DNA of 64,000 bases, taken from Geothrix sp. PMB-07 (GTDB taxonomy: Bacteria > Acidobacteriota > Holophagae > Holophagales > Holophagaceae). The notes beneath the pieces are model-generated. The model searched no databases. It was not told the origin of the DNA and worked only from the letters and a program-made list of their open reading frames with translations. How positions within the stretch are numbered: position 1 is the first letter of the stretch; every line of letters starts with the position of its first letter. Both the position numbers and the translations under genes were made by a program. Of this stretch, positions 55,516 to 64,000 are shown one piece after another. The stretch is from the NCBI RefSeq assembly GCF_030758935.1, contig NZ_CP132333.1, positions 992,992 through 1,056,991 on the forward strand, read 5' to 3'.

Positions 55516-56004
55516 CTACTTGTGTCCCTTCTTGGTGTTGCCGAGGGTGTGGGCCAGATCCACCATCTCGAGGACGCTCATGGCGGCCTCCCAGCCCTTG
55601 TTGCCCATCTTGGCACCAGCCCGGTCGATGGCCTGCTCCACGCTGTCCGTGGTGAGCACGCCGAAGGCCAGGGGCAGGCCCGTGTCGAGCGCCACCTGGG
55701 CGGCGCCCTTGGTGACTTCGGCGGCGATCATGTCGAAGTGGGGCGTGCCGCCCCGGATGACGGTGCCCAGCACGATGATGCCGGCGTAGCGACCGCTCTG
55801 CGCCGCCAGCTTGGCCGCCTGGGGCAGTTCGAAGCTTCCCGGTACGCGGATGAGGTCCAACTGGTCTTCGTTGCCGCCATGGCGCAGGATGCAATCCTTC
55901 GCGCCGTCGATGAGGCGTTCAACAATGAAATCGTTCCAGCGCGAGGCCACCAGGGCGAAGCGGTCGCCCCCGTGCACGCGGATGTGGCCCTCAAAGATCC
56001 CCAT
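55516..56004 (-). CDS. ribH: 6,7-dimethyl-8-ribityllumazine synthase
   Basis: 162 residues. Motifs are [27 protein letters not shown], the substrate loop [12 protein letters not shown], the phosphate-binding [12 protein letters not shown] and the histidine therein. [25 protein letters not shown] closes the fold. It catalyses the next-to-last step of riboflavin synthesis and forms an icosahedral or pentameric shell. The start at 56004 is the canonical length; a longer frame to 56067 has no support. ribH-nusB linkage is common in bacteria. Confidence 0.96.
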   Translation of the reverse strand: MGIFEGHIRVHGGDRFALVASRWNDFIVERLIDGAKDCILRHGGNEDQLDLIRVPGSFELPQAAKLAAQSGRYAGIIVLGTVIRGGTPHFDMIAAEVTKGAAQVALDTGLPLAFGVLTTDSVEQAIDRAGAKMGNKGWEAAMSVLEMVDLAHTLGNTKKGHK

Positions 56005-56066
56005 GGGAACCCCCCGAAAGGTGGTGTAAGAACTGATAAGTTTAGCACGGACCGCCCCGGCGGTCA

Positions 56067-56111
56067 CTCTGAATTGGGTTCGAAGGCGATGCCTCCGAAC
56101 CCAATTCAGAG
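56067..56111 (-). terminator. Long perfect hairpin after acnB
   Basis: A 16-bp perfect stem (56067-56082 with 56096-56111). Its loop itself contains a short AGGC/GCCT pairing (56084-56094). It starts 7 bp after the acnB stop and lacks a strong T-tract, so it is a terminator or an RNA-stabilising 3' structure. Confidence 0.6.
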
Positions 56112-56117
56112 CAGGGG

Positions 56118-58694
56118 CTAGACGGTGACCGTATCCGCCAGCTCCCGGAAATCGGGGATCTGGTCGAAGTTCATGTAGCGGTAGATGTCGGCGGATTTCT
56201 GGCCCACGATGCCCACCTGCTCCAGATACTCGGCCACGGTGGGGATCCTCCCCAGCAGGGCGCAGACGGCGGCCAACTCGGCGGAGCCCAGGTAGACGCG
56301 GGTATCCAGACCCAGACGGTTGGGGAAGTTGCGGGTGGAGGTGGACATGGCCGTGCTGCCCTTGCGGATGGAGGCCTGGTTGCCCATGCAGAGCGAGCAG
56401 CCGGGCATCTCCATGCGGGCGCCGGTGCGGCCCAGGATGCCGTAGTAGCCCTCCTGCGTGAGGATGTACTCGTCCATCTTGGTGGGCGGGGCGATCCAGA
56501 GGCGGGTGGGGATGTCCGTCTTACCGTCCAGCAGCTTCCCGGCGGCGCGGAAGTGGCCGATGTTGGTCATGCAGGAACCGATGAATACCTCGTCGATCGT
56601 GTCGCCGGCCACCACCGACAGGGGTTTGATGTCATCGGGATCGTTGGGGCAGGCCAGGAGGGGTTCTTTCACGTCGGCCAGGTTGATGTCGATGACGGCG
56701 GCGTATTCGGCGTCCGCGTCCGGGGCCAGCAGTTCGGGCTTGGCGATCCAGGCCTGCATGGCGCGGATGCGGTTCTCCAACGTTTCGCGGTGCTCGTAGC
56801 CGTTGGCGATCATCCATTTCATCAACGTGATGTTGGACGTCATGTATTCGATGATGGGTTCCTTGTCCAAGCGCACGGTGCAGCCCGCGGCGCTTCTCTC
56901 GGCGGAGGCGTCAGACAACTCGAAGGCCTGTTCCACCTTCAGCTTGGGCAGCCCTTCGATCTCCAGGATACGGCCGCTGAAGATGTTCTTCTTGCCCTTC
57001 TTCTCCACCGTGAGCAGGCCCTGCTGAATGGCGTAGTAGGGAATCGCATTGACGAGATCGCGCAGGGTCACACCAGGCTGAAGCTCGCCCTTGAAGCGCA
57101 CCAGTACGGATTCCGGCATATCCAGGGGCATGACGCCCGTGGCGGCGGCGAAGGCCACCAGGCCTGAACCGGCAGGGAAAGAGATGCCGATGGGGAAGCG
57201 GGTGTGGGAGTCGCCGCCGGTGCCCACGGTGTCGGGCAGCAGCAGGCGGTTCAGCCAGGAGTGGATGACGCCGTCGCCGACTTTCAAGGAGACACCACCG
57301 CGGTTGGTGATGAAGGGCGGCAGCTCGCGGTGGGTCTTCACATCCACGGGCTTGGGATAGGGCGCGGTGTGGCAGAAGGACTGCATCACCATGTCAGCGG
57401 AGAACTGCAGGCAGGCCAGATCCTTCAGCTCGTCGCGGGTCATGGGGCCCGTGGTGTCCTGGGAACCCACGGTGGTCATGTGCGGCTCGCAGTAGGTGCC
57501 GGGGCGGATGCCCGTGGTGCCGCAGGCGCGGCCCACCATCTTCTGGGCCAACGTATAACCCTTGCCGGTGTCCTTGGGGATGGCGGGGAGGCGGAAGATG
57601 GTGGATTCGGGCAGGCCCAGGGCCTTGCGGGCCTTGGCGGTGAGCCCACGGCCCACGATGAGGGGAATGCGGCCCCCGGCACGCACCTCGTCGAAGATGA
57701 CGTCGGACTTCACCTGGAATTCAGCAATGACCTGGCCGTTCTTGAGGGCCTTGCCTTCGTAGGGGCGCAGCTCGATGACATCGCCCATCTCCATGCCGTT
57801 CACATCCAGCTCGATGGGCAGGGCGCCGGCATCTTCCATGGTGTTGTAGAAGATGGGGGCGATCTTGGTGCCCAGGCAGACGCCGCCGAAGCGCTTGTTG
57901 GGCACGAAGGGGATGTCCTCGCCCGTGAACCACAGCACGGAATTGGTGGCGGACTTGCGGGAGGAACCCGTGCCCACCACATCGCCCACGTAGGCCACCA
58001 GGTGGCCTTTGGCCTTGAGGGCCTCCAGCTGCTTGAGGGGCCCCACCTTGCCGGGCTCGTCGGGGTTGATGCCCGGACGGGCATTTTTCAGCATGGCCAG
58101 GGCGTGGAGCGGGATGTCGGGTCGGCTCCACGCGTCGGGTGCCGGGGAGAGGTCATCGGTGTTGGTTTCACCACTCACCTTGAACACCGTGAGGGTGAGG
58201 CTCTGGGGCACTTCCGGGCGGCTGGTGAACCACTCGGCCTCGGCCCAGGACTTCAGCACGGATTGGGCGTTGGCATTGCCCGCATCCGCCTTGGCCTTCA
58301 CCTCGGCGAAGGCATCGAAGACCAGCAAGGTCTTCTTCAGGCCCTCGGCCGCGATCCTGCCCACCTGAGCGTCGTCCAGCAGATCGATGAGGGGCTTCAC
58401 GTTGAAGCCGCCGAGCATGGTGCCCAGCAGCTCCGTGGCCTTCTCGCGGGAGACCAGGGCAACCTTTTCGGTGCCCTTGGCCACCCCAGCCAGGAAGGCC
58501 GCCTTCATCCGGGCGGCATCGTCCACGCCCGCAGGCACCCGATGGGTGAGCAGATCGAGCAGGAAGGCCTCTTCGCCTGCAGGGGGGTGGGCCAGCAGCT
58601 CGGCCAGATCGTGGGTCTGAGATTCGGTGAGGGGCAGGGGGGGGATGCCCAGGGCGGCGCGTTCGGCGACATGTTGGCGATAGGCTTGAAGCAC
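56118..58694 (-). CDS. acnB: Aconitate hydratase B / 2-methylisocitrate dehydratase
   Basis: 858 residues from GTG 58694, seven bases after AGGGGGG; this gives [15 protein letters not shown], the canonical AcnB start. A TTG at 58700 would add two residues. The HEAT-like N-terminal domain ([22 protein letters not shown]) is specific to AcnB. The [4Fe-4S] ligands lie in [17 protein letters not shown] and [12 protein letters not shown] near the C-terminus. Present too are [21 protein letters not shown] and [11 protein letters not shown]. It isomerises citrate to isocitrate in the TCA cycle and can act in the methylcitrate cycle. Divergent from the HD-GYP gene. Confidence 0.96.
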   Translation of the reverse strand: MLQAYRQHVAERAALGIPPLPLTESQTHDLAELLAHPPAGEEAFLLDLLTHRVPAGVDDAARMKAAFLAGVAKGTEKVALVSREKATELLGTMLGGFNVKPLIDLLDDAQVGRIAAEGLKKTLLVFDAFAEVKAKADAGNANAQSVLKSWAEAEWFTSRPEVPQSLTLTVFKVSGETNTDDLSPAPDAWSRPDIPLHALAMLKNARPGINPDEPGKVGPLKQLEALKAKGHLVAYVGDVVGTGSSRKSATNSVLWFTGEDIPFVPNKRFGGVCLGTKIAPIFYNTMEDAGALPIELDVNGMEMGDVIELRPYEGKALKNGQVIAEFQVKSDVIFDEVRAGGRIPLIVGRGLTAKARKALGLPESTIFRLPAIPKDTGKGYTLAQKMVGRACGTTGIRPGTYCEPHMTTVGSQDTTGPMTRDELKDLACLQFSADMVMQSFCHTAPYPKPVDVKTHRELPPFITNRGGVSLKVGDGVIHSWLNRLLLPDTVGTGGDSHTRFPIGISFPAGSGLVAFAAATGVMPLDMPESVLVRFKGELQPGVTLRDLVNAIPYYAIQQGLLTVEKKGKKNIFSGRILEIEGLPKLKVEQAFELSDASAERSAAGCTVRLDKEPIIEYMTSNITLMKWMIANGYEHRETLENRIRAMQAWIAKPELLAPDADAEYAAVIDINLADVKEPLLACPNDPDDIKPLSVVAGDTIDEVFIGSCMTNIGHFRAAGKLLDGKTDIPTRLWIAPPTKMDEYILTQEGYYGILGRTGARMEMPGCSLCMGNQASIRKGSTAMSTSTRNFPNRLGLDTRVYLGSAELAAVCALLGRIPTVAEYLEQVGIVGQKSADIYRYMNFDQIPDFRELADTVTV

Positions 58695-58881
58695 GGTCAA
58701 CCCCCCCTGAAAGCGCCGCTGGGCGCGGTCCGAACCTTCATTCTACATCCCGTGGGTGTTCTGACAGGTCTACACTTCTGCGAGTTCACCGCGGTCAGAG
58801 AGGGGCAGAGCCCCGCTTGTGCCACCGCTCATCTTCCCGCCAGGCAGGACCGATCCAGGTAACAGAACGGGGGCAGCACGG

Positions 58882-60084
58882 ATGGCGATCAAGCGGGTGA
58901 AGGTCGAGGATCTCAAGGAAGGCATGTATGTCCACGACCTCAATTGCGGGTGGCTGCAGCATGGCTTCCTGCGCCAGCAGTTCCTGCTGAAGAGCACCGA
59001 TCAGATTGCGAAGATGAAGAAGCAGGGCCTGGATGAGATCTACATCGATACGGAAAAAGGCGGGGATGTCGCCGGGGCGCCAACCCAGGGGGAGATCGAT
59101 CAGGCCATCGCCAAGCAGATGAAAGATACGGCCGCCGGGGGACCGGCCCTGGCTCCGGCCCGGGTGTCCCAGCGGGAGGAATCCGCCGCGGCCAAGCGCA
59201 TCATGGGCGACGCCATCGGGGTGGTGGATGGACTGCTCACCGATGTGCGGCTGGGCAAGCAGCTGGACCCTGCGAAGGCCAAGCCCCTGGTGAAGGCCAT
59301 GCATGCTTCGGTGCTGCGGAATCCCGGAGCCCTCATCAGCCTCTCCCGCCTCAAGAGTGCCGACACCTACACCTTTCAGCATTCGGTGAGCATCTGCGCC
59401 CTGCTGGTGTCCTTCTGCCAATCCATGGGCATGGACGCGGCCACGGTGGAGGAGGCGGGGCTGGGCGGCCTGCTGCACGACGTGGGCAAGATGAAGGTGC
59501 CCAACGAGATTCTGAACAAGCCCGGCAAGCTCACGGATGATGAGTTCACGGTGATGAAATCCCACGCCTCCATGAGCATGGATCTGCTCGAGGGCGTTCC
59601 CGGCGTGTCGCGGATGGTCATCCAGATCGCCGGAGAGCACCACGAGAAGATGGCCGGGGGCGGCTACCCGCGGGGAATCGCGGGCGAGCAGATCTCCCAG
59701 ATTGGCCGCATGACGGCCATCGTGGATGTCTACGACGCGCTCACCTCGAACCGGGTCTACCACAAGGCCAAGGAGCCCAGCGAAGTGCTGAAGAAGCTGC
59801 TGGAATGGAGCGGCTCCCACCTGGACGGCGATCTGGTGCAGCAGTACATCCGCACCCTGGGCATCTACCCCGTGGGCTCACTGGTGCGCCTGTCCAATGA
59901 TCGACTGGCTGTGGTGGTGGAACAGAGCGAGGATTTGCTGCGGCCCACGGTGCGTATCGTCTATGACATCGGCCGGAAGCTGAAGCTCCAACCCCGCGAC
60001 GTCGTCCTCACGCCCATCACCGAGCAGATCGTGGACTACGAGGAACCCGCCGACTGGAAGCTGGATCCGACCTTGTTCCTCTAG
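58882..60084 (+). CDS. HD-GYP domain protein with DUF3391 N-terminus
   Basis: 400 residues. The N-terminal DUF3391 (~1-120) has KEGMYVHDLNCGWLQHGFL and IYIDTEKG. The HD-GYP domain covers ~160-330: HSVSI (H167), the HD pair H199-D200 in GLLHDVGKMKVP, the second His pair in HHE (253-255) and GYP (261-263). Where family members have HHExxDGxGYP, this protein has HHEKMAGGGYP, so A258 replaces the Asp. HD-GYPs hydrolyse cyclic di-GMP with two or three metals. The lost Asp may reduce or retune activity. The start at 58882 was chosen as the DUF3391 start. Confidence 0.9.
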   Translation: MAIKRVKVEDLKEGMYVHDLNCGWLQHGFLRQQFLLKSTDQIAKMKKQGLDEIYIDTEKGGDVAGAPTQGEIDQAIAKQMKDTAAGGPALAPARVSQREESAAAKRIMGDAIGVVDGLLTDVRLGKQLDPAKAKPLVKAMHASVLRNPGALISLSRLKSADTYTFQHSVSICALLVSFCQSMGMDAATVEEAGLGGLLHDVGKMKVPNEILNKPGKLTDDEFTVMKSHASMSMDLLEGVPGVSRMVIQIAGEHHEKMAGGGYPRGIAGEQISQIGRMTAIVDVYDALTSNRVYHKAKEPSEVLKKLLEWSGSHLDGDLVQQYIRTLGIYPVGSLVRLSNDRLAVVVEQSEDLLRPTVRIVYDIGRKLKLQPRDVVLTPITEQIVDYEEPADWKLDPTLFL

Positions 60085-60099
60085 TCTGGCGCGGGTCCT

Positions 60100-61803
60100 C
60101 TAATACCCAGCGGCCTGCCCATCCTTGCGCGATTCCGAGGCGCCGAAATAGACTTTCTGCTTGGGATCCCAGCGGATGGCCTGGTAGCCGCCGTAGCCGC
60201 CCAGCAGCCAGCCCACGCCGTGGCCGCGGTTCATGAGCTCGCGCACGGTCTCGTAGGGGAAGCCGCTCTCCAGCTGGATGGTGCCCGGCAACTTGCCCGG
60301 TTCGCCCGTGGGCTCGGGCGAGCCATCGTGGCTCATGCGCGGGGCGTCACCGGCTTCCTGGGCGTTCATGCCGAAATCCACGAGGTTCATCACCACCTGG
60401 GCGTGGCCGATGGGCTGGAACTCGCCGCCCATGACGCCGTAGCTGAGGAAGGGCTCGCCGCCCCGGGTGATGAAGCCCGGGATGATGGTGTGGAAGGGGC
60501 GCTTGCCCGGGGCGTAGGTGTTGGCGTTGCCCTCCTGCAGGTTGAACAGCTCGCCCCGGTCCTGCAGGCAGAAGCCCAGGTCGCCGGGCGTCATGCCGCT
60601 GCCCATGCCCCGGTAGTTGCTCTGGATCAGGCTCACCAGGTTGCCTTCGCCATCGGCGGTGGTGAGGTAGATGGTGTCGCCTTCCTTGAGAGGCGGATGC
60701 CCGGCCTCCAGGCGGCGCGAGGCCCGGTCGCCGATGAGGGCGCGACGCTGGGCGGCGTAGTCCTTGGAAAGCAGCCAGGAGAGCGGCACCTTCATGAAGT
60801 CGGCATCCGCATAGAACTTCGCGCGGTCCTCGAAGGCCAGCTTCTTCGCCTCGGTGAAGAGGTGCACATGCTGGGGACTGCCGAAGGGGATCTTCGAGAA
60901 ATCGTAGCCCTCGAGGATGTTCAGCATCTGCAGGGCGGCGATGCCCTGGCCGTTGGGTGGCAGCTCCCAGATGTCGTAGCCGCGGTAGTTCACGCTGACG
61001 GGTTCCACCCAGTCGGAGTGGTGGGCCGCCAGATCCTCATAGCTGAGGAAGCCGCCGTTGGCCTTCATGTAAGCGTCGATCCGCCGGGCGATGTCGCCCT
61101 TGTAGAAGGCATCGCGGCCTTCGCGCGCCACGGTCTCCAGCGTTTTCGCCAGGCGGGGATTGCGGAAGACCTCGCCGCTGCGGGGGGCGCGCTTGCCGTC
61201 GACGGTGTAGGTGTCCAGGAAGCCCGGATACTTGCCCAACACCGGAACGCTGCGATCCCAGTAGTAGGCGATGAGTTCGGAGACCGGGAAGCCTTCCCGG
61301 GCGTAACGGATGGCCGGGGCCAGCACCTGGGTCATGGGCAACTTGCCGAACCTGCGGTGCAGCTCGAACCAGCCGTCCACGCAGCCGGGCACGCTGACAG
61401 GCAGGGGCCCCTGGGCGGGGATGTGCGTGAGGCCGAGCTTCCTGAAATGATCGAGGCGGAGGGATTTCGGCGAGCGGCCGCTGGCGTTGAGGCCATGCAG
61501 CTTCTTTGTCTTCGCCTCCCAGACCAGGGCGTAGAGGTCGCCCCCCATGCCGCTGCCCGTGGGCTCCATGAGGCCCAGGGCCGCGTCCGCCGCGATGGCA
61601 GCATCCACGGCGGAGCCGCCCTGCTTGAGGATGTCCAGCGCGATCTGGGTGACGAGGGCCTGACTGGTGCAAGCCATGCCGTGCTGCGCCGCCACCTCGG
61701 AGCGGGTGGCGAAGGCCCGCCCCGTGACCCTGTCCCCGCCGACCAGCGGAGATAGCATCAACAGGGCGGCGGGCAGCAGGGCGCGGAAACCGGGAACGCG
61801 CAT
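60100..61803 (-). CDS. ggt: Gamma-glutamyltransferase (Ntn hydrolase)
   Basis: 567 residues with a signal peptide (MRVPGFRALLPAALLMLSPLVGG), periplasmic. Large-subunit motifs are GGSAVDAAIAADAALGLMEPTGSGMGGD, ending before the autocleavage site. The small subunit should begin at T377 (EGDTIYLTTADGEGN), the nucleophile. The Ser-Ser region is RGMGSGMTPGD and the glycine loop YGVMGGEFQPIGH. It cleaves gamma-glutamyl bonds such as in glutathione. The start at 61803 has GGAGG upstream. Whether this is a true GGT or a cephalosporin-acylase-like relative cannot be settled by eye. Confidence 0.93.
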   Translation of the reverse strand: MRVPGFRALLPAALLMLSPLVGGDRVTGRAFATRSEVAAQHGMACTSQALVTQIALDILKQGGSAVDAAIAADAALGLMEPTGSGMGGDLYALVWEAKTKKLHGLNASGRSPKSLRLDHFRKLGLTHIPAQGPLPVSVPGCVDGWFELHRRFGKLPMTQVLAPAIRYAREGFPVSELIAYYWDRSVPVLGKYPGFLDTYTVDGKRAPRSGEVFRNPRLAKTLETVAREGRDAFYKGDIARRIDAYMKANGGFLSYEDLAAHHSDWVEPVSVNYRGYDIWELPPNGQGIAALQMLNILEGYDFSKIPFGSPQHVHLFTEAKKLAFEDRAKFYADADFMKVPLSWLLSKDYAAQRRALIGDRASRRLEAGHPPLKEGDTIYLTTADGEGNLVSLIQSNYRGMGSGMTPGDLGFCLQDRGELFNLQEGNANTYAPGKRPFHTIIPGFITRGGEPFLSYGVMGGEFQPIGHAQVVMNLVDFGMNAQEAGDAPRMSHDGSPEPTGEPGKLPGTIQLESGFPYETVRELMNRGHGVGWLLGGYGGYQAIRWDPKQKVYFGASESRKDGQAAGY

Positions 61804-61818
61804 GGAACCTCCAGTCAG

Positions 61819-64000
61819 CTATTCGAGCACGTCTGCCACGCCGGGCCAGCAGCTGTCTTCGATGCGGCGGCCCGCAGCGACTCCAGCAGGCCCTGCAGCG
61901 TTGGCCAAGAACTTGGGGTCGAGGATGCGGGCGATCTGATCCTTCAGGTCATCCAGGTGGGCCTTGGTGGCCTTGTCCGGGTTGGGCCGGGAGGCGAGGG
62001 CCTGCAGGGCTTTCAGTTCAGCCCGCACGGCGCCGCGGGTGTCATCGCTGAGGTTGGGCTGGAGGATGGCCATGCCCAGGCCGCCGCTGGCGATCTGAGG
62101 GGTGGGGGCGCTGTTCAGCAGGGCGCCGAGCTGGTCCAGGGCGGCCCGCTGCAGGTTGCGGCGGTAGGGGTCCACCTTGGCGCCGCTCTGGAGCTCTGTG
62201 AAGATGCCACCGCGGAGGTCCAGCAGCAGCTGGCTGGCCGTGTAGGCCTTCTCGGCCAGGAGGCCTTCCTGTTCCTCGAGCCGGGACAGCCGGGCGTGAT
62301 CCAGCAGGGTGCTGAGCACGCCCTTCTGGGCCGCCAGCAACCGGACCTGGCCGCTGCCCGCTTCCAGTTTGGCGAGGGTCGCGTGGTCCAGCAGCCAGGT
62401 GGGGGTTTTGAAGATGGCGCCATTGAGGTATTTCACGGCCTCGGCCTGGCGCGCCTTGGCGATGGGGCTGAAGCGGCCACCGCTCTGGCCCGCGTGCTTG
62501 TTCACGGTGTCGAAGCCGCCCACCAGGTTGGCCACGTGGCCCAGCTCCCGGCGCCACTGTCCCCAGATGGCCTCGTAGAGGTGGCCGAATTCCCGGAAAT
62601 CCTCACCGGGCTTCAGGCTGGCCTTGGGCAGCAGGCCCAGCACGCGCTGCAGGTTCTTGGTGCCCAGTGCCGTGGCCTTCACGGGATCGGCATCACCCAC
62701 CGCTTCGGTTTCCTCGCCGGGATCCACGCCCGCGGCCCCGGCGGTGGAGAAGCGAAGCCAAGGCTCTGTCTCCTGGACCTTCAGCCATTCGTTGAGCCTG
62801 GCCTTCTCGTCATCCGAGGTCTTCGCATCGGGGATGGGCGTGTAGCCCCACTTCACCGCGAAGATGTCGTAGGGGCCGATCTTGGGAATGAGGTCCGCGG
62901 GATCGAAGCCATCCTCGGGCTGGGCCACGTAGTTGAAGCGGCTGTAGTCCATGAGGGTGGACACATGGCCCATCTTCTTCACCCAGGCCTTGTCGCGGAT
63001 CTTCTCGAAGGGGTATTGAGAGCTGGCCTTGAAGTTGTGGGGGAAGCCCAAAGAGTGGCCCACCTCGTGCGTGACCACGTAGGCCAGCAGCTCGCCCATG
63101 AGGTCGTCGGGCAGGGGCAGGCTCTGGGCCCGCTTGTCGAGGGGTGCGACCTGGGTGAAGTACCAGTCCCGCTGCAGCTGCAGGATGTTGTGGTACAGCA
63201 CGATGTCGGCTTCCAGGATCTCGCCGCTGCGGGGGTCGCTGATGTGGGGCCCGTAGGCGTTGGCCACGGGCGAAGGCACCCAGCGGATGACGGAGTAGCG
63301 GGCATCGCCGGCGTCGAAATCGGGATCCTGCTCCTTGGTGGGAGCGGGCTTGGCCAGGATGGCGTTCTTGAACCCGGCAGCCTCGAAGGCGGGCTGCCAG
63401 GCCTCCACGCCCTTCTTGATGAAGGGCACCCAGGCGGCGGGGGTGGCGGCATCGATGTAGAACACGATGGGCTTCACGGGTTCGCTGAGGGCGGCCGCGG
63501 GATCCTTCTTCTCCAGGCGCCACCGCGTGATGTAGGTGCGCCGCATCGCTTCATGCTCGTCGCGCCCGTAGTCGGTGTTCCGCACGCTGAAGAAGCCCAG
63601 CCGCTCGTCGAAGACCCGCGGCAGCATGGGCTTTTCGGGGAGCTGGAGGAAGGAATAGAACATGGTCACGGTGCCACTGGTGCCGGGGCGCAGGGTCGGG
63701 GTTCCGAAAGGGGAAGGGCTGGGGGCCCCTGCGGGGCTGAACGGCACGCTGTAGGTCTGCACCGCTTCGACGTTGAGGTTTTCGGGGAAGACCTTCACCT
63801 TGTCCACATAGCTGCGGCTGGGATCGAACATCTGCGCGCCCAGCACCTGGCGGGCGCTGTATTCAGGGACTTCCGAGGTGAAGAGCTTGGTGGCCTCGAT
63901 GACGGGCGATCCATCCTTGGCGAAGGCCTCCACGGGGAAGCTCATGAGGATGGTGTCGGTGTTGTTGGCGGCCACGGCCTTGGCCACGGGCTTGGCGGGG
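61819..64000 (-). CDS. Zinc metalloprotease of the DUF5117/DUF4953 type (N-terminus beyond window)
   Basis: The frame is open to the right edge; 722 residues can be read from 63987 and more lie outside. The catalytic zinc motif HEVGHSLGFPHN followed by MDYSRFNY (Met-turn) marks a metzincin-like M10/M12-type peptidase. Before it come DUF5117-like sequences (FYIDAATPAAWVPFIKKGVEAWQPAFEAAGF, ARYSVIRWVPSP). After it is the DUF4953-type C-terminal helical part. Such proteins are large, exported, and common in Acidobacteriota and Bacteroidota. Only 15 bp separate it from the gamma-glutamyltransferase, so they are probably co-transcribed. Confidence 0.9.
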   Translation of the reverse strand, partial: PAKPVAKAVAANNTDTILMSFPVEAFAKDGSPVIEATKLFTSEVPEYSARQVLGAQMFDPSRSYVDKVKVFPENLNVEAVQTYSVPFSPAGAPSPSPFGTPTLRPGTSGTVTMFYSFLQLPEKPMLPRVFDERLGFFSVRNTDYGRDEHEAMRRTYITRWRLEKKDPAAALSEPVKPIVFYIDAATPAAWVPFIKKGVEAWQPAFEAAGFKNAILAKPAPTKEQDPDFDAGDARYSVIRWVPSPVANAYGPHISDPRSGEILEADIVLYHNILQLQRDWYFTQVAPLDKRAQSLPLPDDLMGELLAYVVTHEVGHSLGFPHNFKASSQYPFEKIRDKAWVKKMGHVSTLMDYSRFNYVAQPEDGFDPADLIPKIGPYDIFAVKWGYTPIPDAKTSDDEKARLNEWLKVQETEPWLRFSTAGAAGVDPGEETEAVGDADPVKATALGTKNLQRVLGLLPKASLKPGEDFREFGHLYEAIWGQWRRELGHVANLVGGFDTVNKHAGQSGGRFSPIAKARQAEAVKYLNGAIFKTPTWLLDHATLAKLEAGSGQVRLLAAQKGVLSTLLDHARLSRLEEQEGLLAEKAYTASQLLLDLRGGIFTELQSGAKVDPYRRNLQRAALDQLGALLNSAPTPQIASGGLGMAILQPNLSDDTRGAVRAELKALQALASRPNPDKATKAHLDDLKDQIARILDPKFLANAAGPAGVAAGRRIEDSCWPGVADVLE

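Noticed and set aside
57204-58862. Plus-strand open frame of 552 codons
   Set aside because: It is antisense to acnB and extends past it with no ribosome site or motif.

Overview
The window looks like a chromosomal segment of a GC-rich, Gram-negative, probably anaerobic or facultative bacterium. My best guess is the Holophagae branch of Acidobacteriota (Geothrix/Holophaga-like). That is an inference from gene content and base composition, not from a search. Supporting signs are outer-membrane OmpA proteins and many lipoproteins, an oxygen-sensitive glycyl radical enzyme with its activase, a DUF5117/DUF4953-type metalloprotease, several secreted peptidases, and many two-component, Ser/Thr-kinase and HD-GYP signalling proteins. 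No phage, IS element, CRISPR array or rRNA was seen. Coding density is high, and almost every gene is preceded by a clear GGAG/AGGAGG-type ribosome site or coupled by an ATGA overlap.

Region by region. 1-5.9 kb: YchF (partial), two small biotinyl/lipoyl-type domains, an enoyl-CoA hydratase coupled to a CDF metal transporter, an SPFH-SHOCT protein, a PepSY-like secreted protein and a FabH-type ketosynthase. 5.9-11.4 kb: a signalling island with an FHA-containing hybrid histidine kinase divergent from a membrane Ser/Thr kinase whose outer domain is TonB-like, an OmpA/PEGA lipoprotein coupled to that kinase, and an OmpR-type response regulator. 11.4-18.1 kb: a 1709-residue lipoprotein with about ten putative Ig repeats, then an OmpA barrel protein with a proline-rich linker. 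18.1-23.6 kb: an inverted-repeat element, an ArnA-like formyltransferase, two TPR proteins, a cold-shock protein, and a ChaA cation/proton antiporter broken by a 17-bp tandem duplication. 23.8-28.7 kb: acyl-CoA dehydrogenase, alanine-type aminotransferase, an SDR and an unknown lipoprotein.

28.8-35.5 kb holds the most coherent system. It is a tightly coupled operon of M24 Xaa-Pro peptidase, GntR/FCD regulator, POT oligopeptide transporter, glycyl-radical activase and a glycyl radical enzyme whose active-site residues match trans-4-hydroxy-L-proline dehydratase (HypD). I read it as a pathway that imports proline/hydroxyproline-containing (collagen-type) peptides, cleaves them and dehydrates hydroxyproline. 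A promoter with an overlapping palindromic operator sits upstream.

35.5-40 kb: two tandem paralogous MFS transporters, a TetR regulator with a perfect palindrome on its start codon, and an Lnt-like acyltransferase. 40-46 kb: an acyl-CoA carboxylase carboxyltransferase, a periplasmic-binding-like protein, DinB, an ECF sigma operon with a His-rich membrane protein, an alpha/beta hydrolase, a lipocalin and D-aminoacyl-tRNA deacylase. 46-52.8 kb: an S9 peptidase with an unusual C-terminal extension, a PAS histidine kinase and MurJ. 52.8-64 kb: tRNA-Thr(UGU), accC-accB, ribH-nusB, acnB, an HD-GYP protein, gamma-glutamyltransferase and a partial metalloprotease running off the end.
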